From positions 1 through 64,000 of the forward strand of contig JAUCBJ010009100.1 in the NCBI GenBank assembly GCA_032718475.1: DNA of 64,000 bases, given 5' to 3'. The notes beneath the pieces are model-generated. The model was not told where the DNA came from. It saw nothing but the letters and a program-made list of their open reading frames with translations, and did no database searches. Below, one piece after another: positions 23,201 to 35,484 of the stretch (position 1 is its first letter; each line of letters begins with the position of its first letter). Position numbers and translations under genes: made by a program. The stretch is from Nemertoderma westbladi. Lineage: Eukaryota; Xenacoelomorpha; Nemertodermatida; Nemertodermatidae.

Positions 23201-26200
23201 AAATCTAAGAGTTAGATATAGTAAATCTATTAGTTAGATATAGTAAATCTATTAGTTAGATATGGTAAATCTATGAGTTAGATATAGTAAATCTAAGAGT
23301 TAGATATAGTAAATCTAAGAGTTAGATATAGTAAATCTATTAGTTAGATATAGTAAATCTAAGAGTTAGATATAGTAAATCTAAGAGTTAGATATAGCAA
23401 ATCTATGAGTTAGATATAGTAAATCTATTAGTTAGATATAGTAAATCTATGAGTTAGATATAGTAAATCTATGAGTTAGATATAGTAAATCTAAGAGTTA
23501 GATATAGTAAATCTAAGAGTTAGATATAGTAAATATATTAGTTAGATATAGTAAATCTATTAGTTAGATATGGTAAATCTATGAGTTAGATATAGTAAAT
23601 CTAAGAGTTAGATATAGTAAATCTATGAGTTAGATATAGTAAATCTATGAGTTAGATATAGTAAATCTATTAGTTAGATATAGTAAATCTAAGAGTTAGA
23701 TATAGCAAATCTATGAGTTAGATATAGTAAATCTATTAGTTAGATATAGTAAATCTATTAGTTAGATATGGTAAATCTATGAGTTAGATATAGTAAATCT
23801 AAGAGTTAGATATAGTAAATCTATGAGTTAGATATAGTAAATCTAAGAGTTAGATATAGTAAATCTATGAGTTAGATATAGTAAATCTATGAGTTAGATA
23901 TAGTAAATCTATGAGTTAGATATAGTAAATCTATTAGTTAGATATAGTAAATCTAAGAGTTAGATATAGCAAATCTATGAGTTAGATATAGTAAATCTAT
24001 TAGTTAGATATAGTAAATCTATTAGTTAGATATGGTAAATCTATGAGTTAGATATAGTAAATCTAAGAGTTAGATATAGTAAATCTATGAGTTAGATATA
24101 GTAAATCTAAGAGTTAGATATAGTAAATCTATGAGTTAGATATAGTAAATCTATGAGTTAGATATAGTAAATCTATGAGTTAGATATAGTAAATCTATTA
24201 GTTAGATATAGTAAATCTATGAGTTAGATATAGTAAATCTAAGAGTTAGATATAGTAAATATATTAGTTAGATATAGTAAATCTATTAGTTAGATATAGT
24301 AAATCTATGAGTTAGATATAGTAAATCTATGAGTTAGATATAGTAAATCTATTAGTTAGATATAGCAAATCTATGAGTTAGATATAGTAAATCTATGAGT
24401 TAGATATAGTAAATCTATTAGTTAGATATAGTAAATCTATTAGTTAGATATGGTAAATCTATGAGTTAGATATAGTAAATCTAAGAGTTAGATATAGTAA
24501 ATCTATTAGTTAGATATAGTAAATCTATTAGTTAGATATGGTAAATCTATGAGTTAGATATAGTAAATCTAAGAGTTAGATATAGTAAATCTAAGAGTTA
24601 GATATAGTAAATCTATGAGTCAGATATAGTAAATCTATTAGTTAGATATAGTAAATCTAAGAGTTAGATATAGTAAATATATTAGTTAGATATAGTAAAT
24701 CTATGAGTTAGATATAGTAAATCTATGAGTTAGATATAGTAAATCTATGAGTTAGATATAGTAAATCTATTAGTTAGATATAGCAAATCTATGAGTTAGA
24801 TATAGTAAATCTATGAGTTAGATATAGTAAATCTATTAGTTAGATATAGTAAATCTATTAGTTAGATATGGTAAATCTATGAGTTAGATATAGTAAATCT
24901 AAGAGTTAGATATAGTAAATCTATTAGTTAGATATAGTAAATCTATTAGTTAGATATGGTAAATCTATGAGTTAGATATAGTAAATCTAAGAGTTAGATA
25001 TAGTAAATCTAAGAGTTAGATATAGTAAATCTATGAGTCAGATATAGTAAATCTATTAGTTAGATATAGTAAATCTATGAGTTAGATATAGTAAATCTAT
25101 GAGTTAGATATAGTAAATCTATTAGTTAGATATAGTAAATCTATTAGTTAGATATGGTAAATCTATGAGTTAGATATAGTAAATCTAAGAGTTAGATATA
25201 GTAAATCTATGAGTTATATATAGTAAATCTAAGAGTTAGATATAGTAAATCTATGAGTTAGATATAGTAAATCTATGAGTTAGATATAGTAAATCTATGA
25301 GTTAGATATAGTAAATCTATTAGTTAGATATAGTAAATCTATGAGTTAGATATAGTAAATCTATGAGTTAGATATAGTAAATCTAAGAGTTAGATATAGT
25401 AAATCTATGAGTTAGATATAGTAAATCTATGAGTTAGATATAGTAAATCTATGAGTTAGATATAGTAAATCTATTAGTTAGATATAGTAAATCTATGAGT
25501 TAGGTATAGTAAATCTAAGAGTTAGATATAGTAAATATATTAGTTAGATATAAAAAATCTATTAGTTAGATATGGTAAATCTATGAGTTAGATATAGTAA
25601 ATCTAAGAGTTAGATATAGTAAATCTATGAGTTAGATATAGTAAATCTATGAGTTAGATATAGTAAATCTATTAGTTAGATATAGTAAATCTAAGAGTTA
25701 GATATAGTATATATATTAGTTAGATATAGTAAATCTATTAGTTAGATATGGTAAATCTATGAGTTAGATATAGTAAATCTAAGAGTTAGATATAGTAAAT
25801 CTATGAGTTAGATATAGTAAATCTATGAGTTAGATATAGTAAATGTATTAGTTAGATATAGTAAATCTATGAGTTAGATATAGTAAATCTATGAGTTAGA
25901 TATAGTAAATCTATTAGTTAGATATAGTAAATCTATTAGTTAGATATGGTAAATCTATGAGTTAGATATAGTAAATCTAAGAGTTAGATATAGTAAATCT
26001 ATGAGTTAGATATAGTAAATCTAAGAGTTAGATATAGTAAATCTATGAGTTAGATATAGTAAATCTATGAGTTAGATATAGTAAATCTATGAGTTAGATA
26101 TAGTAAATCTATTAGTTAGATATAGTAAATCTATGAGTTAGATATAGTAAATCTAAGAGTTAGATATAGTAAATCTATGAGTTAAATATAGTAAATCTGT

Positions 26201-27606
26201 TAGTTAGATATAGTAAATCTATTAGTTAGATATAGTAAATCTATGAGTTAGATATAGTAAATCTATGAGTTAGATATAGTAAATCTATGAGTTAGATATA
26301 GTAAATCTATGAGTTAGATATAGTAAATCTATGAGTTAGATATAGTAAATCTATTAGTTAGATATAGTAAATCTATGAGTTAGATATAGTAAATCTATGA
26401 GTTAGATATAGTAAATCTATTAGTTAGATATAGTAAATCTATTAGTTAGATATGGTAAATCTATGAGTTAGATATAGTAAATCTAAGAGTTAGATATAGT
26501 AAATCTATGAGTTAGATATAGTAAATCTAAGAGTTAGATATAGTAAATCTATGAGTTAGATAGAGTAAATCTATGAGTTAGATATAGTAAATCTATGAGT
26601 TAGATATAGTAAATCTATTAGTTAGATATAGTAAATCTATGAGTTAGATATAGTAAATCTAAGAGTTAGATATAGTAAATATATTAGTTAGATATAGTAA
26701 ATCTATTAGTTAGATATGGTAAATCTATGAGTTAGATATAGTAAATCTAAGAGTTAGATATAGTAAATCTATGAGTTAGATATAGTAAATCTAAGAGTTA
26801 GATATAGTTAATATATTAGTTAGATATAGTAAATCTATGAGTTAGATATAGTAAATCTAAGAGTTAGATATAGCAAATCTATGAGTTAGATATAGTAAAT
26901 CTATTAGTTAGATATAGTAAATCTATTAGTTAGATATGGTAAATCTATGAGTTAGATATAGTAAATCTAAGAGTTAGATATAGTAAATCTATGAGTTAGA
27001 TATAGTAAATCTAAGAGTTAGATATAGTAAATCTAAGAGTTAGATATAGTAAATCTATGAGTTAGATATAGTAAATCTATGAGTTAGATATAGTAAATCT
27101 ATTAGTTAGATATAGTAAATCTATGAGTTAGATATAGTAAATCTAAGAGTTAGATATAGTAAATCTATGAGTTAGATATAGTAAATCTAAGAGTTAGATA
27201 TGGTAAATCTATGAGTTAGATATAGTAAATCTACGAGTTAGATATAGTAAATCTATGAGTTAGATATAGTAAATCTAAGAGTTAGATATAGTTAATCTAT
27301 GAGTTAGATATAGTAAATCTATGAGTTAGATATAGTAAATCTATGAGTTAGATATAGTAAATCTATGAGTTAGATATAGTAAATATATTAGTTAGATATA
27401 GTAAATCTATGAGTTAGATATGGTAAATCTATGAGTTAGATATAGTAAATCTATGAGTTAGATATAGTAAATCTAAGAGTTAGATATAGTAAATCTATGA
27501 GTTAGATATAGTAAATCTATGAGTTAGATATAGTAAATCTATTAGTTAGATATAGTAAATCTATGAGTTAGATATAGTAAATCGAAGAGTTAGATATAGT
27601 AAATAT
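14262..27606 (+). repeat. 22-bp satellite array, part right of the gap (about 606 monomers)
   Basis: It continues the same monomer. Up to about 18810 it follows the left array at offset 7208, including the 1848-bp higher-order step (14741 to 16589). It then diverges into shorter local blocks, such as ATTAG-ATGG-ATGAG-AAGAG groups. A single 21-bp monomer at about 21726 shifts the phase. The array stops at 27606, where BEL-2 is inserted. Confidence 0.95.
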
Positions 27607-28817
27607 TGTAAAAGCTTTTGCGTAATTAGCCGGTTATTTTCCCTTAAAGTACTCTGTAGTTGGTTTGCCAGGCATAAAAAAGCCGTGTCCTTGCTGTACT
27701 GGTGTTTTAGAGGACATAAAAGTCATTTCTTATGTATTTGTACTGAATTTGTACTTTAGAGGACATAATCCACAATCTCGTGACGCAATAGCTGGATACT
27801 TTGAAAACAGTGTCGCTACCATGACGACGGCTAGCAGCTGATATTGCCACGTCGACGTTTCTTTGTTTCTTTGTTCTCTCGTTGTTCAGGTTGACCAATC
27901 AGAGCGTTTGTTGTCTCTGTGTTGGAGGTATATACAGAAACTCAGTAGTTCAGTGTTATGTTTTTGCCCAGAGCCTAAGAACCGGCTTTTGGCACCTCCG
28001 TGTTTTCAGTTTTTAGTCTTACACTAGTAGGTTTAATTATAAGGGCATATATCCTTTAACTCATGGAATCACTGATCTGTGAATACTGCTGACACACGGC
28101 TTTTAATAACTGCTGAAACTGCTAAAATTACCTGCTCAATCGATACTGTATACTGCTATTTGTTGTCGGTTATTCATTATATTTGTTGATGAATTATTAT
28201 ATTGGAATAACGAGAAATAACCCCGAAAACCCAATATTCTTGATATACCGAAGGTAAGAGAGAAAGGTTACCAATAACGATTGTGACTTATGTTAAAGTG
28301 GTTTGAAGTGAATCTAATGTTATTTGATAGACCCTACATGAGTCAGTCTGTGTTCCTTTTATATGTGACTAAAATCAGTGAAGATTGGCAGATTAGTGTG
28401 CAGTATTGTGCAGCATTGTGTATGAGTGAGTCTGTTAAAGAAGCAATTCCTAAAGAATGCGCCATATATGTGAATTATAATTAAGCCATATCGTTGTGAG
28501 TAGTTTAAGTCATAACTCTGTTTATATAGATAAAGCGCCACGTCCTAAAGGAACTGTTAATATTCCCCGAAGGTGAATAATATTGTCAGAGATTATATAA
28601 TACTGTCAGTCGAATAATACATTAGGCTTACATAGCAATAAAATTAAACCGTCGAACCCAATCTCCCGGGAATATCCAGCGGGTGAATGATCGCGCACAG
28701 ATTGGTTTCGACTAGTGTAGTGAATCAAATATTTGTCATAGGCTAAAAGGCGATTTAATATCTAGAAGACATCCTAATTTGGCGGGTTAAACTGCCAAAG
28801 GTCTGAAAGCGCGAACA
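27607..28817 (+). repeat. BEL-2 5' LTR (1211 bp)
   Basis: Matches 36892-38102 at offset 9285, with differences near 27677, 27748 and 28668. It begins TGT and ends ACA, the standard LTR termini. Reading frames of 60-64 codons inside it look like chance. Confidence 0.95.
27929..27934 (+). promoter_or_regulatory. Possible TATA box of the BEL-2 LTR
   Basis: TATATA lies in GGTATATACAG, with initiator-like TCAGT sequences at about 27942 and 27950. It would define the U3/R border. The same site recurs at 37214 in the 3' LTR. This is assigned on motif and position only. Confidence 0.3.
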
Positions 28818-30208
28818 TTAAAGGATATTGCTTCTGTATTGCAGTAGGCAATAAAGCTGAAGTACCGGCAACCGGTACCCAGTAGGCCTGACTACCTAAC
28901 CACCCGGACCGGTACCTACAGCAGTACAGGTACAGCAGTATTATTCGATTTTGATAGTTATATACCGGTAGGCCTTAATAATTAATCAGGGAGGGCCCGC
29001 CCTGGTTTTTTATTGAGATTTTTACTTATTTCTGTCAAGTTTTATTTGTTTGTAGGCCAGTATTGAACAGAAGGCGTGTAAGCCTGATCAGATTGTACAG
29101 ACAATTTGTAGGCTGAGCTGTTGTCTGATTGCTGTTAAGTCTGAACGGATTGCAGTGTGTGTAGATCACCTGTCCGATTAAGTACGGTTAGGAAGAAGGG
29201 GCAGCGAACGCTGTAAGGTAAACCCCCAACTAAAGAATAAGTCGCACTACTGGGTTAGAGCGCATACTCCCTAATCATTTCGGAGTCTGCATGTCCTGTA
29301 GTTTATTTAGGCTTGAGAGTAGTCTGCCATCGTTTAGTCTGTACTTTGTTTGTGTAAGTCTGTACGGGTAGCGTATAATTTTATTTAGATAATTTGTAGG
29401 CTGGATAGTAGTCCGGCTGTTGTTAGGTCTGAACGGATTGCAGTGTGTGTAGATCATTTGTCTGATTAAGTACGGTTAGGAAGTAGGGGCAGCGAACGCT
29501 GTAAGGTAAACCCCCAACTAAAGAATAAGTCGCACTACTGGGTTAGAGCGCATACTCCCTAATCATTTCGGAGTCTGCATACCGTAGTTTGTTTAGGCTT
29601 GATAGTAGTCTGTCAGTGTTCGGTCTGCATTTTGTTTGAGTAGTTTGTACGCGTAGCGTAATATTTATTATTCAGAGTTTATGCGATTATCCGCAACATT
29701 CATTCCCCAAGTTTGTTCCTACAGTAATTGTGTTTGTTATACATACCGCTATAGTTAAATTAACCTCGGTACTACACGGGCTGCTTGGCGTAGGTAAAGA
29801 CTGGTGATTTTGTGCATCGGTCACTCCAGCAGATGCCGTGGTTCTTTTAGCTGTTCAAGTATATTTAACTACTGATTATCTGTTGTACAAGTACTCGTAC
29901 CTAATTTAGGGTTTAGTGTACAGTACTTTCCGAAGTAATTAGTGTAGACATTATATTTGTGTTGTAAAGTGGTTGATAGGCACGTTCGATTAGCTCTATT
30001 AACTTCTAGGTAGGAACACTCCGTGATACATAACGTAGAACCTATAGCGATACGGCTATAGGTCGTCAGGCGGTGGTATTTTCCTATCTGGACAACGCAG
30101 TGTATCGCTCTATCTATTGTTCTATCTGAACGAGAAGCTTATAACGACGAGTTAAATGACGTCATTGAGCGTCATAATGCCAAGATTCGGGATGAACATG
30201 CCGTATGA
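28818..30208 (+). other. BEL-2 5' internal region without gag or protease
   Basis: It runs from the end of the 5' LTR to the pol frame. No gag or retropepsin text is seen in any frame. From about 30122 the pol frame already reads protein-like text (AYNDELNDVIERHNAKIRD) until a TGA at 30206-30208. Whether that is the end of a lost upstream domain is unclear. A 288-bp tandem duplication occupies the middle. No clear primer-binding site follows the LTR. Confidence 0.6.
29103..29678 (+). repeat. 288-bp tandem duplication inside BEL-2
   Basis: Two copies, about 29103-29390 and 29391-29678, both start AATTTGTAGGCTG. They share GTCTGAACGGATTGCAGTGTG and then GGGGCAGCGAACGCTG followed by GTAAGGTAAACCCCCAAC. 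A small hairpin CAGCG-AA-CGCTG and an ACTCC/GGAGT pair lie in each. The copies have diverged at their ends. Confidence 0.8.
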
Positions 30209-32164
30209 TTCTTTACGCAAGAGGCGGTAGAGCCCAATTCCTATGATAAAGCCTTGTCGGTGGAAGAGGAAAGGGCCAAGCAGATCCAAGAGACAACTAC
30301 ATGTTTCCTCAAAGATCAAGGTAGGTATGAAGTCGGTTTACCTTTCCGCAAGAAAGAACCGAAGTTCATCAATAACAGACCTTTGGCGGAAAAAAGAATC
30401 GCGCAACTCCATCGACGCCTTACAGCTAATTCTTCAGCGAAAGCAATGTATCAAACGCAGCTGGAAAAATTTATTAATAAGGGATACGCGGAGAGGGTAC
30501 CGGAAGAAACACCTGTGACTGAAAGAACGTATTATTTAACTCACCATTACGTTCCTAAACCTGGTAAACCAAATGAAGTGAGAGTAGTGTTTGATGGCTC
30601 CGCTCTTTACATGGGTCAATCCCTTAACTCTGAATTGTTACCCGGACCCAACTTACTTCAATCTTTGTTGGGAATTCTTTTAAGATTGAGACAATATTCG
30701 ATTGCTTTCGCCTCCGATATAGAAGGCATGTTCTTACAAGTCAAGGTGTTAGATAGGGATCGAGATAGTCTACGATTTCTGTGGTGGCCCGAAGGAGACC
30801 TCAACCAGAAACCGGTGGAGTACTGGATGACCATCCAGGCCTTTGGGATAATCTCAAGCCCTTCCAACGCCTGTTCGGTAGTGCGTACTACTGCAGAGGA
30901 CAACAGAGAGGCCTTCTCTAAGGAAGTGATCGACAACATCAAGAGAGACATATACATGGACGACAATCTGAAGTCCCTCCCATCAGTTGAGGAAGCCATT
31001 GAGGTCGCTAAGGGAACGGTAGAGTGCTTAAAAAGAGGTGGGTTTCGATTAACCAAATTCACCAGCAACTCCCGTGAGTTTCTGGAGTCGATCCCTGCGG
31101 AAGATCGCGGAGCGAAAGATCTCGATTTGATCAAAGATGATCTGCCAGAAACCAAGACACTCGGCTTGAAATGGGACACAGAGAGAGATATCCTGTTTTT
31201 CCAACTAAAACAGCGAGATAATCCTGTTCGAACCAAACGGATTTGCTTAAGTATACTGAGCACTTATTTCGATCCATTGGGATTTATTAGCCCAGTTATA
31301 TTGATTGCTCGAAGTTTGGTACAACAAATGTGGCTTGAAAACCACTCATGGGACGATCCACTTAAGGGGGAATTACTGAAGCAGTGGATGAAATGGGAAG
31401 ATTCTCTGCCAGCCATCGAGGATTTTATAATTTCCCGTTCATATTTTGGTCATGTTCTCCCTACGTATTCCTATCAACTCCATGTGTTTGGAGACGCCAG
31501 CGATATGGGAATCGGTATAGTAGCCTACCTAAGAGTGGAAACTCCGGATGGAATCAAAGTCGCCTTGGTTACTTCTAAGGCATTAATCAACAACAAGTTG
31601 AAAGTTCCTCGAGCGGAGTTAAAAGCGGCTCTATACGCTACAGCCATCGGCCGGAATGTAACCGAACAGATTGACTATACATTAGAGAAAACTGTCTATT
31701 GGACCGACGCTTTACTCGTGTTAGAGTATATAACCAATGAAGTCTGTCAGTTCAGCGTCTTCGTTACCAACAGGGTAGCCATCATACTTAGTCGCACTAC
31801 GATGGACCAATGGAGACATTGCCCCGGAACGATTAACCCAGCAGACATCGCTTCCCGAGGAGCGACTCCAAAGGAATTGGTAAATACTCCCGAATGGTTA
31901 GGAGGACCCGACTTTCTCTACAGAGAAGAAGAAGAATGGCCTCCCCATCTCACAACAGCAGAGATCAGACAGGCCAAGGGAGCGGAGAAAGTTAAACCCA
32001 AAACTCGAGCGAGTAAATCGAAGTTGTTTAAACCTGCGGTTGATCTATCGGTATTATTTACTTCCGGAGAGGATGCTTTGGATCAGAAACCCACCGCCAC
32101 GACTAAAGAAGTCTTGGAAATCCGTGACAAGGATTGGAAATCTGGAATACCAGATATTTCGTAA
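30209..32164 (+). pseudogene. pol: BEL-2 pol, reverse transcriptase and RNase H part
   Basis: The frame is open from after a TGA at 30206 to TAA at 32162-32164. It has no plausible ATG start, as expected for a polyprotein segment. It begins with the pre-RT linker ending GRYEVGLPF, then the BEL reverse transcriptase with catalytic YMDD at 30953-30964. RNase H follows with FGDAS, RAEL, WTDA and NPADIASRG supplying the acidic residues. All catalytic residues of both enzymes are present. The TAA falls in the linker before the integrase zinc finger and the same frame resumes at once, so it looks like a single nonsense change. Gag and protease are absent, so this copy could not make particles alone. 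Confidence 0.88.
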
Positions 32165-33838
32165 GGACTCTCACCTCTCTTGCAGAGAGCGATACGTCAC
32201 TACAGTTCCTGGAATCGGCTCTGTAAAGCTGTCACCTATCTGAAACGATGTTTTCATCATCGTTACTCCGGGACAAAGACCAATAGTGATGATGCTCCAT
32301 CAACATCTGCACGAGTCCATGTTGTTAAAGATCTTCCTAAATACAAGATATCCGACAGGTTTCTAAAGGAGAAGATCAGTTACCAGGAGCATGATGAAAC
32401 CAACAAACAGATGCTGAGACTCCTACAATGCTATGAGGATTCCGATAAGTATTTCCTGTTATTAAGAAATCCACAGATGCGCTTAAGGGATCGCTTCTCT
32501 AGTACCATGATAGATGGGTTAATACGTGTTGGAGGTCGGCTTACCAACACCCCGTTATCCTTTGACACTAAGTTTCCCATACTCATTAGGAATCTTGATA
32601 TACAAATCAAGATGATTGTAGATGTTCATAGCAAACTGTATCATGCTGGTAGAGAACGAGTTCTGAGCGAAATTCGAACTCGCTACTATTTTTATAAACC
32701 CCGTAGGGCTCTGAATCAAGTTCTTAGGAACTGCATACCCTGTAGGAAAGCATTCAGTAGGCCTTTGACACAGCGAGAGGCAGAATTACCTAGGGAAAGA
32801 GTAAGCTTCTATGAACCACCCTTTACTAATATCGGTGTGGATTTATTTGGCCCTATTGAAGTATATCGTGCCCGGACTATAGTCAAGAGATGGTGTGTCA
32901 TCTTCGTTTGTATGACTTGTAGAGCTATCCATCTCGATATGGTAAACGATCTATCCACCAACAGCTTCGTGTTGAGTTTACGACGACAGATCGCTCGCTT
33001 CGGAACCAGTAACACGATGAGATCGGATAAGGGAACGAACTTCATTGGCGCCAACAACGAAATTCAAGCTTACGTAAAGGACTGGAACAAAAGACAGGTG
33101 GACGATCAGCTAAGGATAACAGCGTCTAGCTGGACCTTCAACGCCACCGACGCCCCTTGGTGGGGAGGAAGTTGGGAGAGATTGATTAGGAGCGTGAAGA
33201 CTGCGTTCCACTTTATTGTGCCTTGTCGCGCTTATCTCACCGACGAACTATTGCGGACGTTAATGGAGGAAATCGCCGCCTATCTCAACGAAAGACCGCT
33301 TATGCCAGTCTCTTCAAATCCGGATTCCCTGGAAGCGCTAACACCCGTGCACTTTCTACTGAAGAAACCCGTAGCCATGCTCCCACGATCGGAGATCACA
33401 GACGGAGACGAGTACTGCCGTCGAACCTGGCAACTTATGCAGTTGCTATCCCGTTGTTTCGCTGACCATTTCGAGAAACATTACCTGCCCACTCTACAAC
33501 TTCGAACTAAGTGGTTTGCGCAGCAAGAAAACGTCAGCGCTGGAGACATGGTGCTTATTGTGGACCCCGATCTCCCACGTAAGCGATGGCAAACAGGACG
33601 TATCATCGAGACTTATATCTCGAGCGATGGTTTGGTGCGATCAGTAGAGCTCGTCGTCATGCGGCGGAACTTTAAGAAACCAGGGATAGTCTTTGAGACT
33701 CAACAGCTCAACCGCCCAGTGGGTCGTTTATGTTTACTGGAAAGAGACAGAGAGCTCTCCGGAAACTATGGAAGGCAAGAAACTCTTCCCACGACCACTT
33801 CCCTAATCCAACCGACATCTAGGGACTCCCCAACTTAA
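32165..33838 (+). CDS. pol: BEL-2 pol, integrase and DUF5641 part
   Basis: It continues the upstream pol frame directly after the TAA at 32162; an ATG is at 32180. The order is linker (SSWNRLCKAV), integrase zinc finger (H and H in HSKLYHAG, then CIPC), integrase core with the D, D, E residues in GVDLFGP, MRSDKGTNF and SWERLI, and finally DUF5641, ending GRLCLLERD. These are the normal BEL domains in the normal order, and no catalytic residue is missing. It would integrate cDNA if expressed, but the upstream stop makes expression from the LTR unlikely without readthrough. Confidence 0.88.
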   Translation, partial: GLSPLLQRAIRHYSSWNRLCKAVTYLKRCFHHRYSGTKTNSDDAPSTSARVHVVKDLPKYKISDRFLKEKISYQEHDETNKQMLRLLQCYEDSDKYFLLLRNPQMRLRDRFSSTMIDGLIRVGGRLTNTPLSFDTKFPILIRNLDIQIKMIVDVHSKLYHAGRERVLSEIRTRYYFYKPRRALNQVLRNCIPCRKAFSRPLTQREAELPRERVSFYEPPFTNIGVDLFGPIEVYRARTIVKRWCVIFVCMTCRAIHLDMVNDLSTNSFVLSLRRQIARFGTSNTMRSDKGTNFIGANNEIQAYVKDWNKRQVDDQLRITASSWTFNATDAPWWGGSWERLIRSVKTAFHFIVPCRAYLTDELLRTLMEEIAAYLNERPLMPVSSNPDSLEALTPVHFLLKKPVAMLPRSEITDGDEYCRRTWQLMQLLSRCFADHFEKHYLPTLQLRTKWFAQQENVSAGDMVLIVDPDLPRKRWQTGRIIETYISSDGLVRSVELVVMRRNFKKPGIVFETQQLNRPVGRLCLLERDRELSGNYGRQETLPTTTSLIQPTSRDSPT

Positions 33839-34383
33839 TATCGTTCGGAGTGGGCGTATGACTCTATTATTTTATATTCTTTTATTATTTTTATATTTAT
33901 GTATGTATTACTATGTGATTTTATTATAATCGTTTTATTTAATTTAGTAGAATATTATTTAGTGATTATTTAGTAGAATAGTGCAATATATTCGTGTTTA
34001 TTACGTACGTAATTACTTATATTATATTTAGTGCGACGGCGAGAAATAATTCTTTTTCTCTTTCCTTACTGTCCGTATTATGTTATAAATACGTAACTAC
34101 AGTAAGATGAAATGTCCGTACTTATTAAAGTACAATAAAGCCACTACTATATTTAAGTGTTATTGGTAGGCAGAGTATTAGGAATGCAAAGTTCAGATCC
34201 TCGTGTCTCGGCTAAACCAAGCTCTGGGTAGACCTTGGAAACGACTTGCCTCTTCACACTGACATTGCTTCGTGCGATATTGCTCTCATACCATATATTA
34301 AATAATACATATAGTAGCGTGATGTCCCTTTAACAGTAGCGTAAAACGCAAAATAAATCTGTTAAACCCTTTGACCATCTGCC

Positions 34384-34740
34384 ATTCTAGTCGATTAAGA
34401 TATCGTGGCACCCACCGATATACTTGAAAGACAAATTATAGAATCAGTGGTTAACGTCCCCAGACAAGTTCGGGAATAAATCGGTGCCCATCTCAAATAT
34501 TAATTAGTTAATATTTACAAATCAAATAAGTCAAAATCTGTAAAATTCAGATCCTTCAACAATTCTAGTCAATTAAGATATCGTAGCATTTACCGATATT
34601 CTTAAAAAGACAATTGTCATAGAATTAAGGATCTTGTGTCCCCAGACGTGTTCTGGAATCCAAATATGTCCATTTAGTTGTCAAATAATAAAATTTCAGG
34701 GAATAAATTTAAATTCATGTCTTTTAATGAATTTAATAAA
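34384..34740 (+). repeat. Degenerate ~178-bp tandem duplication in the BEL-2 tail
   Basis: ATTCTAGTCGATTAAGATAT at 34384 and ATTCTAGTCAATTAAGATAT at 34562 begin two related units. Both continue through a CCGATAT motif to GTCCCCAGAC. Confidence 0.65.
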
Positions 34741-35280
34741 TTGCCATTTTTACGCAATTTATAAAGTTCCCAAAATTCCATTAATTAATAGATCAAGGGA
34801 GCGGAGATTTATCTTATCATGCGTATGAGTGTGTGAAAGTCCCCCAAACATAGTCAATAGCCGATAAAATTCATAAAGTCATGTATAAAACAGAACATTG
34901 ACTATTAAAGAATACTATTAAATAACATCCCAGATCTGTATGCATTGGAATTACTCTAATTCTACCGCTAGCTTTGCATAATGTCACCATAGCAACAACC
35001 ACGCTAGAATTAGAATTGAGTTAAAAGAACAATAGAAAGCTTGTCCCATTGAATAGCATAGGGAATAAATAGCGCACTACTAGTATCCAAGGATACATAA
35101 TAATACAGTGACATTCTGGAAGGCATTGACTAACGGACAAATGGCCCGAATGTGCGTAGTTGTGACCAGTTGTGTGGTATTTGTGAGTTTATAGGTGAAT
35201 GTTACTGCTAAGGTGTGTTTACAGTAGCTAGTCGCAATCGTAAAAGTAACCTAACTCTCCAAGGAAAACCTGAAGTACAT

Positions 35281-35450
35281 CTAAGCCTTTGGGACGGACA
35301 GTCGAGTGACTTGTGCCGGTTGTCGTTGTCGTTGTGCGGCTACGTCGTTGGCGAAAGTACAGCGGCGACGACACATCGGCGCTGAGGATCTCGTACTGTC
35401 CGGGGGTTAATTGGAGTAGGCAGCGACGCTCGCTAGCCTAAATATAAACT
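35281..35450 (+). repeat. Structured ~170-bp block shared with the Gypsy-3 leader
   Basis: It aligns end to end with 58535-58704 at roughly 85% by eye. Both start CTAAGCC, contain TTGGGACGGACAGT and CATCGGCGCTGAGGA, and end GCTAGCCTAA. Within it CGGACAGT near the start is the exact complement of ACTGTCCG further on, so the block can close on itself as a branched fold. In Gypsy-3 it stands between primer-binding site and gag start. Here it stands in the tail of BEL-2, also followed by an ATG. Confidence 0.8.
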
Positions 35451-35484
35451 CCTTATAATATGGATAAACTCATATATAGCAGAT

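Noticed and set aside
7054-27606. CRISPR-like or telomeric reading of the 22-bp array
   Set aside because: There are no unique spacers between repeats, and the TTAG in the core is not a TTAGG or TTAGGG telomere repeat. It is a tandem satellite in eukaryotic DNA.
28290-28484. 64-codon frame inside the BEL-2 LTR (also 37575-37769)
   Set aside because: It is duplicated only because LTRs are duplicated. It has no recognisable motif and lies in non-coding LTR sequence.
29230-29300. tRNA-like text (GGGTTAGAGCGC and ACTCC/GGAGT) in the BEL-2 leader
   Set aside because: The loop of the would-be anticodon arm is 11 nt and there is no acceptor stem or T-arm, so it is not a tRNA gene.
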